A stretch of 64,000 nucleotides of DNA from Streptomyces brevispora (lineage in GTDB: Bacteria; Actinomycetota; Actinomycetes; Streptomycetales; Streptomycetaceae), in the NCBI RefSeq assembly GCF_007829885.1, contig NZ_VIWW01000001.1:2666001-2730000 (forward strand). The letters run 5' to 3'. The position numbers and the translations under genes were made by a program. Under the pieces are notes generated by a model. That model was not told where the DNA came from. It saw only the letters and a list, made by a program, of their open reading frames with translations, and did no database searches. Of the stretch, positions 25,858 through 34,106 are shown in pieces (within the stretch, counting starts at the first letter, position 1; the number at the start of each line of letters is the position of its first letter).

Positions 25858-28500
25858 ATGGCATTCAATCACTTACCGGCTGTCATGCACGACGCCTTGG
25901 GAGCATTGTCCGCCTCGCCAGTGACACACTCGGTGCCGATGGCCAAGAATCACCGCCCCAGTCGACCGCCCGAGAGCGGGGGCTCCCGCCCCTCTCCGGA
26001 CATGGTCCTCGACCGGCTCGCCGCAGGGGCGGGCCGGTCCGCGCGCATCACTCATACGGAGCACTTGCCCCCGCGTACGGGAACCCATGCCATCTGGCCC
26101 GATCGCATCCGTCCAGAAGTGATCGCCGCCATCCAGAGCGCCGGCATCGACCATCCCTGGGCCCATCAGGCAGCGGCGGCGGAGCACGCGTTGGACGGCG
26201 AGTCGGTCGTCATCGCCACCGGTACCGCCTCCGGCAAGTCGCTGGCGTACCTGGCTCCGGTCCTCAGCGCCCTCCTGGACGGCTCCGAGGCTCCCAACGG
26301 CCGTGGCGCGACCGCCCTCTACCTGGCCCCCACCAAGGCCCTGGCCGCCGACCAGAGGCGCTCGGTGAAGGAACTGGCGGCTCCGCTGGGCAACGGGATC
26401 CGTCCCGCGGTCTACGACGGCGACACCCCCGTCGAGGAACGCGAATGGGTACGCCAGTACGCCAACTACGTCCTCACCAACCCCGACATGCTGCACCGCG
26501 GGATACTCCCGTCCCACCCCCGCTGGTCCTCCTTCCTGCGTGCCCTGCGCTACGTCGTCATCGACGAGTGCCACACCTACCGGGGCGTCTTCGGCTCCCA
26601 TGTCGCCCAGGTGGTGCGCCGGCTCCGCCGCCTGTGCGCCCGCTACGGTGCCGATCCCGTCTTCCTCCTGGCCTCCGCCACCGCGGCCGAGCCCTCCGCC
26701 GCGGCGGGCCGTCTCACCGGCCTCCCGGTCGTCGAGGTGGCCGACGACGCCTCCCCGCGTGGCGAGCTGGTCTTCGCCCTGTGGGAGCCGCCCCTGACGG
26801 AGCTGCACGGCGAGAAGGGCGCCCCCGTGCGCCGCACCGCCACGGCGGAGACCGCGGACCTGCTCACGGATCTGACCGTGCAGGGCGTACGCTCGGTCGC
26901 CTTCGTACGTTCCCGGCGTGGCGCCGAGCTCATCTCCGTCATCGCCAAGGAACGCCTCGCGGAGATCGACCGCTCCCTGCCCGCCCGCGTCGCCGCCTAT
27001 CGCGGGGGCTATCTCCCCGAGGAACGCCGCGCCCTGGAGCGCGCCCTGCACTCCGGTCAGCTGCTCGGCCTGGCCGCCACGACCGCCCTCGAACTCGGCA
27101 TCGACGTCTCCGGCCTGGACGCCGTCGTCATTGCGGGCTACCCCGGCACGAGGGCTTCGCTGTGGCAGCAGGCCGGACGTGCGGGACGAGCGGGCCAGGG
27201 AGCCCTCGCCGTCCTGGTGGCCCGTGACGACCCGCTGGACACCTTCCTCGTCCACCACCCCGAGGCGCTGTTCCAGCAGCCCGTGGAGTCGACCGTCCTC
27301 GATCCGGACAACCCGTACGTCCTGGCCCCCCATCTGTGTGCCGCCGCAGCGGAGCTTCCGCTCACCGAACCCGACCTGGAACTCTTCGGCCCCACAACGG
27401 CCGGACTGCTGCCGCAGCTGGAAACCGCGAAGCTGCTCCGCAAGCGGCCCTCGGGATGGCACTGGACCCGGCGTGAACGGGCCGCCGACCTCACCGACAT
27501 CCGGGGCGGGGGCGGCCGCCCTGTCCAGATCGTCGAGGAGGGCACCGGAAGGCTGTTGGGCACCGTCGACGAGTCCGCCGCGCACACCGCCGTCCACGAG
27601 GGCGCCGTCCACCTCCACCAGGGCCGCACCTACCTGGTCCGGAAACTGGACCTCGAGGACTCGGCGGCACTGGTCGAGGAGGCGAATCCGCCGTACTCGA
27701 CGACCGCACGCGACACCACCGCCATCGCCGTCCTGGAGACCGACACCGAGATCCCGTGGGGTGACGGGCGTCTCTGCTACGGCTCCGTGGAAGTCACCAA
27801 CCAGGTCGTCTCCTTCCTTCGTCGCAAGTTGATCACCGGCGAGGTGCTCGGCGAGACCAAACTGGACCTCCCGCCACGCACCCTGCGCACCCGCGCCGTG
27901 TGGTGGACGGTCACCCAGGACCAGCTCGACACCGCCCGGATCAATCCGGAGATCCTGGGCGGCGCGCTGCATGCCGCCGAGCACGCGTCGATCGGGATGC
28001 TGCCGCTCTTCGCCACCTGCGACCGCTGGGACATCGGCGGCGTTTCCGTACCGCTGCATCCGGACACCCTGTTGCCGACCGTTTTCGTGTACGACGGCCA
28101 TCCCGGGGGTGCCGGGTTCGCGGAACGCGCCTTCCACACCGCGCGTGGCTGGCTGACCGCCACGCGTCAGGCCATCGCATCCTGCGAGTGCGATGCGGGC
28201 TGCCCGTCGTGCATTCAGTCCCCGAAGTGCGGCAACGGCAACGAGCCACTGCACAAGCGGGGGGCCGTACGCCTGCTCACCGAGCTCCTCCGATCCGCAC
28301 CTCCTGACCAGGCCGGGCCGATGACGAGTGCCACCGAGCCCTCGGCGGCACCGGGTCCATCGGCAACCCCAGGGCCGCTGTCTGCACCGGACCCAACAGC
28401 GGCACCGGACTCATCAGCGACGCATGACCCATCAGCGACGCCGCCCCCTCCGGGCTCCCCAGGCCCTCCCGGCTTTCCGGGCTCTCCGTCTGCTCTGTAG
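25858..28500 (+). CDS. MrfA/Hrq1-type DEAD-box helicase with DUF1998 zinc domain
   Basis: An 880-residue superfamily 2 helicase. ATG 25858 is chosen from the position opposite bldG and the conserved HLPAVMHDAL start; ATG 25885 is possible. Seen: ATGTASGKSLAYL (motif I, residue about 123), VIDECHTY (motif II, DECH variant), SATAAEP (III), and QQAGRAGRAGQG (VI). The C-terminal DUF1998 has a four-cysteine cluster CECDAGCPSC..PKC. MrfA-family helicases act in repair of mitomycin-type damage. The final 60 residues are Pro/Ser/Ala repeats and lie antisense to the tadG-like gene over 224 bp. Confidence 0.88.
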   Translation: MAFNHLPAVMHDALGALSASPVTHSVPMAKNHRPSRPPESGGSRPSPDMVLDRLAAGAGRSARITHTEHLPPRTGTHAIWPDRIRPEVIAAIQSAGIDHPWAHQAAAAEHALDGESVVIATGTASGKSLAYLAPVLSALLDGSEAPNGRGATALYLAPTKALAADQRRSVKELAAPLGNGIRPAVYDGDTPVEEREWVRQYANYVLTNPDMLHRGILPSHPRWSSFLRALRYVVIDECHTYRGVFGSHVAQVVRRLRRLCARYGADPVFLLASATAAEPSAAAGRLTGLPVVEVADDASPRGELVFALWEPPLTELHGEKGAPVRRTATAETADLLTDLTVQGVRSVAFVRSRRGAELISVIAKERLAEIDRSLPARVAAYRGGYLPEERRALERALHSGQLLGLAATTALELGIDVSGLDAVVIAGYPGTRASLWQQAGRAGRAGQGALAVLVARDDPLDTFLVHHPEALFQQPVESTVLDPDNPYVLAPHLCAAAAELPLTEPDLELFGPTTAGLLPQLETAKLLRKRPSGWHWTRRERAADLTDIRGGGGRPVQIVEEGTGRLLGTVDESAAHTAVHEGAVHLHQGRTYLVRKLDLEDSAALVEEANPPYSTTARDTTAIAVLETDTEIPWGDGRLCYGSVEVTNQVVSFLRRKLITGEVLGETKLDLPPRTLRTRAVWWTVTQDQLDTARINPEILGGALHAAEHASIGMLPLFATCDRWDIGGVSVPLHPDTLLPTVFVYDGHPGGAGFAERAFHTARGWLTATRQAIASCECDAGCPSCIQSPKCGNGNEPLHKRGAVRLLTELLRSAPPDQAGPMTSATEPSAAPGPSATPGPLSAPDPTAAPDSSATHDPSATPPPPGSPGPPGFPGSPSAL

Positions 28501-28900
28501 CCGCAGGAGCCGTCGTCGCCGGCCCTGCCCGGGACCTGACCTCCGGTGCGTACGGCCCGAGGCGCACCCTGGCGGCCACATCGGCGATCTCCCCCCGCAC
28601 GGTGCACCGCACCACTTCCGCCCCTTGTGCCCTGGCAACCTGCTGGGCGGCCCGGCAGGCCTCGGCTGGTCCCTCCAAGGCCCGATCAGCCGCTGCCAGG
28701 GCCGCCAGGTCGGCCGCGCCTCCGGCCCGGTGCCGAGCCACCACCACCTGTCCGAGCGCCAGCACCACTGCAAACACCGTGCACAGCGTCACCACGGTCA
28801 CCGCAGCCCACACAGTCGCCAGCCCCCGGTCCCGCCCCGCATCGCGCCCACAGAGCCCCTTTATCCACTCGCCCGGCACTCGCGGACCTGACCGGGTCAT
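28277..28900 (-). CDS. TadG/TadE-like minor pseudopilin
   Basis: A 207-residue protein. ATG 28900 overlaps the tadE stop (ATGA). Residues about 27-50 (LATVWAAVTVVTLCTVFAVVLAL) form the single N-terminal membrane helix that follows RDRG. Then comes an Ala-rich helical part with GGAADLAALAAADRA, the signature of Rv3654c-like proteins. Unlike the pilin and TadE in this operon it has no Glu at +5 after Gly26. The C-terminal 80 residues are Pro/Ser/Glu-rich and overlap the helicase tail convergently. It closes the tad operon and is probably an assembly factor or surface component. Confidence 0.75.
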   Translation of the reverse strand: MTRSGPRVPGEWIKGLCGRDAGRDRGLATVWAAVTVVTLCTVFAVVLALGQVVVARHRAGGAADLAALAAADRALEGPAEACRAAQQVARAQGAEVVRCTVRGEIADVAARVRLGPYAPEVRSRAGPATTAPAATEQTESPESREGLGSPEGAASLMGHASLMSPVPLLGPVQTAALGLPMDPVPPRARWHSSSARPGQEVRIGGAR

Positions 28901-29367
28901 GGCGTCGCACCCACCATGTCCTCGGCCGACGCCACAGCCTCCGCTCTCAGCGTGACGGCCAGCGGCCCGGGGCCAGGGGTCGGCGCGGTCACTCTGACCC
29001 GCCACAGCGCCCCGGTCCGTTCCACCTCGACCCCGGCCCGGTCCGGCGCGGCCGAAAGGGCGGCCTCCCGTACGTGTGACTCCGGTTCGGAGCGGGCCGC
29101 CGCGCGTGCACCGGCCCGTGCCGCGTCCACACACCGGATCTGGGCCGATGCGGCCGCCAGGGCCCACAACAGGGCGAGGGTGAACACCACCAGCACCGGA
29201 ATCGCCATGGCGGCCTCCGCCGTCACCGCGCCCCGTTCACCCCACCGCCCCACCTGCCCGGTTCGCCCGCCCACCTGCCCGGTTCGCCCGCCCACCTGCC
29301 CGGTTCGCTCCCCGGCTCCCTTCCCGGGACCCGGCGCCACCGCTGTGCCGCTCTCAGAACTTCGCAT
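28897..29367 (-). CDS. TadE-like pseudopilin
   Basis: A 156-residue protein whose ATG 29367 lies inside the end of the pilin gene. After a 46-residue basic leader the sequence reads RG|AVTAEAAMAIPVLVVFTLALLWAL: Gly at -1 and Glu at +5 relative to a prepilin-peptidase site, followed by the membrane helix. The leader contains three tandem copies of GGRTGQV, encoded by 21-bp DNA repeats. The C-terminal domain has IRCVDAARAGARAAAR, typical TadE. It probably starts or modulates Flp-type pilus or secretion-filament assembly. Confidence 0.8.
   Translation of the reverse strand: MRSSESGTAVAPGPGKGAGERTGQVGGRTGQVGGRTGQVGRWGERGAVTAEAAMAIPVLVVFTLALLWALAAASAQIRCVDAARAGARAAARSEPESHVREAALSAAPDRAGVEVERTGALWRVRVTAPTPGPGPLAVTLRAEAVASAEDMVGATP
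29251..29310 (-). repeat. 21-bp in-frame tandem repeat in tadE leader
   Basis: Three near-perfect copies of a 21-base unit (29251-29271, 29272-29292, 29293-29310 partial) encode repeated Gly-Gly-Arg-Thr-Gly-Gln-Val. The repeat length keeps frame, so copy number could vary without loss of the protein. Confidence 0.8.
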
Positions 29368-29554
29368 CGAGGGCGTCCTTCAACAGCGATTGCAACTGCG
29401 CCATGACCGGCGCGCTGGTCACCACCTTGTAGAGCACCGCAGCGAACGCACAGGCGGCGATCGTCCCCACCGCGTATTCAGACGTCGTCATACCGCTGTC
29501 CGCCCGAGCCCTGCGTACCAGGCTCCATGCCCAATCCATGACTTTCTGCTTCAT
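29354..29554 (-). CDS. Flp-type pilin (DUF4244)
   Basis: A 66-residue prepilin-like protein. A basic leader (MKQKVMDWAWSLVRRARAD) ends in SG|MTTSEYAVG, giving Gly at -1 and Glu at +5 with adjacent Tyr, the classic Flp/type IV prepilin cleavage signature. It is followed by a hydrophobic helix (TIAACAFAAVLYKVV). The mature protein would be about 45 residues. It is the probable major subunit of the filament made by the upstream TadABC machine. A GAGGTTTG-like site precedes the ATG at 29554. No prepilin peptidase gene is in the window. Confidence 0.85.
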   Translation of the reverse strand: MKQKVMDWAWSLVRRARADSGMTTSEYAVGTIAACAFAAVLYKVVTSAPVMAQLQSLLKDALDAKF

Positions 29555-29619
29555 TTCAAACCCCCGAGAGATTATTTTCTGCCGAAATTAACTCTTTGAC
29601 CCATGAGCCCTTCGGGCCA

Positions 29620-30456
29620 TCAGGGATTCAGCAATCCCGTTGCCAGACCGATCACCACAGGCGCCACCCCCACCGTGAGAAAGGCGGGAAGGAAGCAGAG
29701 CCCGACGGGCGCGGTGATGAGTACGCCGGCCCTCTGCGCGCGCGCCACCGCCGCGCTCGACCGCTCGGCCCGCATCGCTTCGGCCAGCCTGGAAACCGAC
29801 TCCGCCGCCGGAGCACCGGTCGCACCGGCCCGGTCCAGACAGCGCGCCAGAGCGGCAGCGCCCGGTATCTCCCCGAACCGCCCCCAGGCGACGGTGGGGT
29901 CCCCACCGAGCCGGATCTCCGCCGCCGTTCGCGCCAGTTGCTCGCCGACCGGCCCGCCCAGCGACTCCCCCACTGCCTCCGCTGCCTCTCGCGGGCCGGC
30001 CCCGACGGAGATGCAGGCCGCCAGCAGGTCCGCGGCCAGCGGAAGCTGACGTACGACCTCCGCAGCCGTTGCCGCCTCCTGGTCCGCCGCATGCGGCGCC
30101 TTTCCCAGCCGGGCCCGCTGCCAGCGCCAGGCGCCGTATCCCGCCAGCAGTCCAACCGCCCACCCCAGCAGGCCGCCCACCAGAATCCAGCCCGCCGGCA
30201 CGACACCCAGCGCCGCCGCCCACTGCCTGGCCGGGGCAGTGGACACCAGCCCGCCGAACCACCCCTGAACCCGGCCGACCGCGCCGACCCGACGCAGCGG
30301 ACCCACCGCGTCCACCGCCAGAATCGCCGCGCCCCTGCGCCGCACCCGCCGCCCGGTCTGCCGACGGGCCAGGGCAAGCGCCAACTGGGTGCACACGCCC
30401 GCCGCCACTCCGACCACCCCCACCCTGTGGACAACTTCACCGAACCCGGCGCTCAT
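29620..30456 (-). CDS. tadC: TadC-like inner-membrane assembly protein
   Basis: A 278-residue protein starting at ATG 30456, overlapping the tadB stop by ATGA. It has a type II secretion F domain with hydrophobic helices near residues 15-30, 75-105 and at the C-terminus (VLITAPVGLCFLPAFLTVGVAPVVIGLA). The cytoplasmic loop (LPLAADLLAACISVGAGPREA, GEQLARTAAEIRLGGDP) is characteristic. With TadB it forms the platform driven by TadA. The order A-B-C without gaps indicates one transcript. Confidence 0.85.
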   Translation of the reverse strand: MSAGFGEVVHRVGVVGVAAGVCTQLALALARRQTGRRVRRRGAAILAVDAVGPLRRVGAVGRVQGWFGGLVSTAPARQWAAALGVVPAGWILVGGLLGWAVGLLAGYGAWRWQRARLGKAPHAADQEAATAAEVVRQLPLAADLLAACISVGAGPREAAEAVGESLGGPVGEQLARTAAEIRLGGDPTVAWGRFGEIPGAAALARCLDRAGATGAPAAESVSRLAEAMRAERSSAAVARAQRAGVLITAPVGLCFLPAFLTVGVAPVVIGLATGLLNP

Positions 30457-31337
30457 ACCGCCTCCCCCGCCCGGACGATCCGGCCGGCCCAGAGCAGACC
30501 GGCCGCCTCCAGCAAGCCGCCCATCACCAGGCAGACCAGCCCGGCCGTACTGTGCAGCAGCACCCTCAGCGGATGCGCCCCGAGCGCGGCACCGAGGCCC
30601 ATTCCCAGCACAGGCAACAGAGCCAGCACCGCGACCGTCGACCACGCTCCGGCCAGTTGCGCCCGCAGTTCCTCCCGCCGACGCCGCTCGGCCCGTAACG
30701 CGCCCTCCAGCCGGTCCAGACCGGCCGCGAGTCCGGCCCCACCGTCCACAGCCACCCGCCAGCAGGCAGCCACTCCGGCGAGCCCGTCCAAGCCCGGTTC
30801 GCGCGCCGCCTGTCCCAACGCTCTCGGGACATCACCCCCGAACCGCGCCGCGGCCGACACCCCCGCCTCGGCCGCACCCATCACCCCCGTTCCGCCGACC
30901 CCGACAAGCAGCGCCTGCCCCGGTTCGCGGCCGGCCCTCAGCTCACCCACCACCGCACCGCACAGGTCCATCACCCCGTCGGCCCGGCGCTCCCGGTCCT
31001 TGCGCAGTTCCCTTCTCCGCAGCCATCGCCGCACCAGCGGCACCGCGGCCGCCCCCGCGACCATCGGCAGCACGGACTCGCCAAGGACCCCCAGGAGCAG
31101 CGCCACCGGCAGGCACAGCCACTCCCGCCGCCCCCTCAGCAACGCCTCGAGCCGCCTCCGGCCGCTCTCCCATCGCTCCTCCCACCAGGGCGACTCATCA
31201 GACCCGTTGCCGAACAGCACTCGAGCTCTCCGCCGCCCTTGACTCCGCCCGGCCACCACCATCCAGGCAGCTGCTCCCGCGCACAGCGCCGCCGCATGCA
31301 CCGCCTCCGGCATCCCCACCTCCGCACCGCTGGTCAC
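30453..31337 (-). CDS. tadB: TadB-like inner-membrane assembly protein
   Basis: A 294-residue protein whose GTG 31337 overlaps the tadA stop (GTGA). It has an N-terminal helix (AVHAAALCAGAAAWMVV), paired helices around residues 75-105, and the T2SF domain with AVVGELRAGREPGQALL. C-terminal helices follow (VAVLALLPVLGMGLGAAL; LLHSTAGLVCLVMGGLL). It is paired with TadC as the membrane platform of the Flp pilus system. The coding sequence is very rich in Arg and Ala, as are its neighbours. Confidence 0.85.
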   Translation of the reverse strand: MTSGAEVGMPEAVHAAALCAGAAAWMVVAGRSQGRRRARVLFGNGSDESPWWEERWESGRRRLEALLRGRREWLCLPVALLLGVLGESVLPMVAGAAAVPLVRRWLRRRELRKDRERRADGVMDLCGAVVGELRAGREPGQALLVGVGGTGVMGAAEAGVSAAARFGGDVPRALGQAAREPGLDGLAGVAACWRVAVDGGAGLAAGLDRLEGALRAERRRREELRAQLAGAWSTVAVLALLPVLGMGLGAALGAHPLRVLLHSTAGLVCLVMGGLLEAAGLLWAGRIVRAGEAV

Positions 31338-32482
31338 AGCTCGCCCCCGATCAGCGACCGCAGCCGCTCCCAGCCCCGTTCCCGCTCGAAGCCGGCCGCG
31401 CCCCACCGCAGCGCCGGAACGGTCACCACCAGCCCTGCCGCATTCCGCTCCAGCACCTGGACCTCGGCGATCCGCCGCCGCCCGGCCCGGTCCCGCACGA
31501 GATGGACCACCACCGACAGCGCCGCCGCCAACTGACTGTGGAGTGCCGCCCGGTCCAGCCCCGCCGCGGTCCCCAACGCCTCCAGCCGGGCCGGGACATG
31601 CTCGGCCGCATTGGCGTGAACCGTCCCGCAACCACCTTCATGACCGGTATTCAGCGCGGCCAGCAACTCGGTGACTTCCGCACCCCGCACCTCCCCGACC
31701 ACCAGCCTGTCGGGCCGCATGCGCAGGGCCTGACGCACCAGGTCCCGGAGCGTCACCCGCCCGGCACCTTCCTGGTTGGCGGGACGCGATTCCAGGCGTA
31801 CGACGTGCGGGTGGTCCGGACGCAATTCGGCCGAGTCCTCGGCGAGCACAATCCGCTCCCGCTCCCCCACGGCACCCAGCAGGCTCGCGAGGAGCGTTGT
31901 CTTCCCGGCTCCTGTTCCCCCACTGATGAGGTAGGAGACCCGGGCCTCCACCAGTGCCCGAAGCACCTGGTCACCACCTGGGGGTACGGTCCCCGCCGCC
32001 ACCAGTTCGGCCAGCGAGAAGGCCCTGGGACGGACTACCCGCAACGACAGACAGGTTGACCCGACCGACACCGGTGGCAGCACGGCGTGCATCCGGGTCC
32101 CGTCCGGAAGCCGCGCGTCCACCCAGGGCCTGGCATCGTCCAGCCGCCGCCCCGCCACAGCGGCGAGCCGCTGCGCGAGCCTGCGCACCGCCGCCGCGTC
32201 GGCGAAGGTCACCCCGGTGAGTTCGAGCCCGCCGCCGCGGTCCACCCACACCCGGTCGGGAGCAGACACCAGAACATCGGTGACAGCGGGATCCGCGAGG
32301 AGCGGCTCCAGTACGCCGGTCCCGATCAACTCCCCGCGCAACTCATCTGCAACGCCCAGCACTTCGGCGTCCCCGAGTAACCTCCCCTGGGCCCGCAGCG
32401 CGGCCGCGACCCCGGCCGGGGTCGGCGCCGCTCCGCTCTGCGCCAACCGCTGCCGAACAGCGTCGAGAAGCGCCTCTGTCAT
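31334..32482 (-). CDS. tadA: TadA/CpaF secretion ATPase
   Basis: A 382-residue type II/IV secretion ATPase. Seen: N-terminal domain with LLADPAVTDVLVSAPDRVWVDRGG, the CpaF linker (LPDGTRMHAVLPPVS), Walker A GGTGAGKTTLL near residue 190, an Asp box (ERIVLAEDSAEL), Walker B-like RMRPDRLVVGEVRG, and a His box (NTGHEGGCGTVHAN). It powers filament extension and possibly retraction. Its ATG overlaps the ssd stop (ATGA). Confidence 0.92.
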   Translation of the reverse strand: MTEALLDAVRQRLAQSGAAPTPAGVAAALRAQGRLLGDAEVLGVADELRGELIGTGVLEPLLADPAVTDVLVSAPDRVWVDRGGGLELTGVTFADAAAVRRLAQRLAAVAGRRLDDARPWVDARLPDGTRMHAVLPPVSVGSTCLSLRVVRPRAFSLAELVAAGTVPPGGDQVLRALVEARVSYLISGGTGAGKTTLLASLLGAVGERERIVLAEDSAELRPDHPHVVRLESRPANQEGAGRVTLRDLVRQALRMRPDRLVVGEVRGAEVTELLAALNTGHEGGCGTVHANAAEHVPARLEALGTAAGLDRAALHSQLAAALSVVVHLVRDRAGRRRIAEVQVLERNAAGLVVTVPALRWGAAGFERERGWERLRSLIGGEL

Positions 32483-33606
32483 GAGACACCTCCCACGGCC
32501 GGCCCTCCGGCGGCCTCGCCGGCGAGCGCCCGGTCCCAGAAGGCCGAGCAGAACCTGGCCAGCGGTCCGCGAGCACTGCCGCCGGGCGGCTCACCCATCT
32601 CCTGCTCAGCCAGCAGCCCTTTTTCCAAGGGGAGTTCACCAGCCAGCGGAAGCCCCATGGCGTGCGCCACCCACTGCTCGTCGAGACCCGACGCGTACGG
32701 CCCGCGGGCCACCACCCGGAGGTCGTCGAGCACCATCCCCGCCATCGATGCCACACGTTTTGCCGCCGCGACCGCCCGCAGTTCCCCGGGAACCACCACC
32801 AGCCCGAGGTCCATTTGCGCAAGGGCCTCGGCCACCGCCTCATCGACCCGTCGCGGCAGATCCACGACCACCACCCCGCCGAGCCTGCGCGCGGCGGCCA
32901 GCACCGCTTGCATGGCCTGCGGCGGGATGACCACCCAGTCGTCGCGACCCCAACTGAGCACCCTCAGCCCGTGCAATGCGGGCAGCGACTCCTCCAGGGC
33001 ACCGCCGCCGACCCGCCCCTTGGAATGGGCGAAATCAGGCCACCTCATGCCCTCCGCCCGTTCGCCGCCGAGCAACACATCGATGCCGCCACCCAGCGGG
33101 TCGCCGTCGATCAGCATGGTCCGCCGCCCGATCCTCGCCGCGGTCACCGCAAGCGCGCAGGCCAGCGTGGACGCACCGGCGCCACCACGGCCGCCGATCA
33201 CCCCGACGGTGAGCGCCGGCTTGCCGACGCCTTCCGCCGCATTGGCGATCTGGTCGACCAGCCAGTTCTCGGAATCGGGAAGCCGCAGCACGTACTCGGC
33301 CCCGATCTCCACGGCCCGGCGCCAGACATCGGGCGCGTCCTGGTCGCGCCCGACGAGCATCACACCCCGCCTACGAGCCGCCCCACGGCACCGGAGTGCC
33401 GCGTCGTCCCCGACAAGAACCATGGGAGCCCGATCCCAGCCGCCTCGCCGGTCCGGCAGTGTGTGATGGACCTCGGGCTCCGCTCCGGCGGCTGCGCACA
33501 GCCTCAGCAGATCGTCGAGCAGATCCACATCCTCGGTCACGATCAACGGACCGCCCCGTCCCGCCCCGACGGCCGGCAAACGATCCCGTGCGCTGGATTC
33601 AGCCAC
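32479..33606 (-). CDS. CpaE/Ssd-like septum-site-determining ATPase
   Basis: A 375-residue protein. GTG 33606 has GGGGGC at good spacing; GTG 33627 adds seven residues. Residues about 10-130 resemble a receiver-like CheY domain without an obvious phosphoacceptor. Then comes a ParA/MinD fold with a modified P-loop GGRGGAGASTLA (deviant Walker A lacking the final Lys-Thr), DGDPLGGGIDVLLG and VVVDLPRRVDEAV. It resembles M. tuberculosis Rv3660c (Ssd), linked to septum regulation, and CpaE, which places Tad machines. It heads the operon, suggesting spatial control of the pilus apparatus. Confidence 0.85.
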   Translation of the reverse strand: MAESSARDRLPAVGAGRGGPLIVTEDVDLLDDLLRLCAAAGAEPEVHHTLPDRRGGWDRAPMVLVGDDAALRCRGAARRRGVMLVGRDQDAPDVWRRAVEIGAEYVLRLPDSENWLVDQIANAAEGVGKPALTVGVIGGRGGAGASTLACALAVTAARIGRRTMLIDGDPLGGGIDVLLGGERAEGMRWPDFAHSKGRVGGGALEESLPALHGLRVLSWGRDDWVVIPPQAMQAVLAAARRLGGVVVVDLPRRVDEAVAEALAQMDLGLVVVPGELRAVAAAKRVASMAGMVLDDLRVVARGPYASGLDEQWVAHAMGLPLAGELPLEKGLLAEQEMGEPPGGSARGPLARFCSAFWDRALAGEAAGGPAVGGVS

Positions 33607-34106
33607 GCTCTCAGCCCCCTTCTTCACTCACCTTCACCGCGGTTCGCGGCGATCCCGGAGCGTTCCGAGGACGGTGATTCCGGAACCCGTGGACTTCACG
33701 GGTGGAATCACGGTGCAGCGCTTCAGGAAATCGTGTGGATCTTGCTCAAATACTGTGGACAACTCTGCCGTTGTGAATATCCCCGTCGCTCAAACCGGCG
33801 ACTTCCGGAGAGCATCCCTTCCATCACGCACCGTGACGATGCATGCTGATGCGAGTCCAGCGCAAACGTGGGCCATTGCGGCCAAGAAGGAGGAGAAATG
33901 CTTGATTCCGAACGACAGACACGTGTCCGGACATGCGACGACCCCCGCCGGGGGGGAGAGCGGGGGTCGTCCCCACGGCCGACTCGGGGGGGGAGGAGCC
34001 GGACCGGGTTAGCACGGTCGCGAACGATCCGTGACTTCCATGGTGTACCCGAGGGCCTTCTCGGGCAAACCCACACGCCGGGGTTTACGCCGAATGGTGG
34101 CCCCCT
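33607..34106. other. divergent 500-bp spacer with a strong hairpin
   Basis: It lies between the tad operon start and the HAD phosphatase. A perfect 12-bp hairpin GACGACCCCCGC (33937-33948)/GCGGGGGTCGTC (33960-33971) sits in the middle. Just upstream, AAGGAGGAG followed by ATG at 33898 looks like a good translation start on the plus strand. The frame from it is Arg-rich and runs into the HAD gene, so I do not call it a gene. The left 150 bp contain the tad promoter. Confidence 0.55.
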
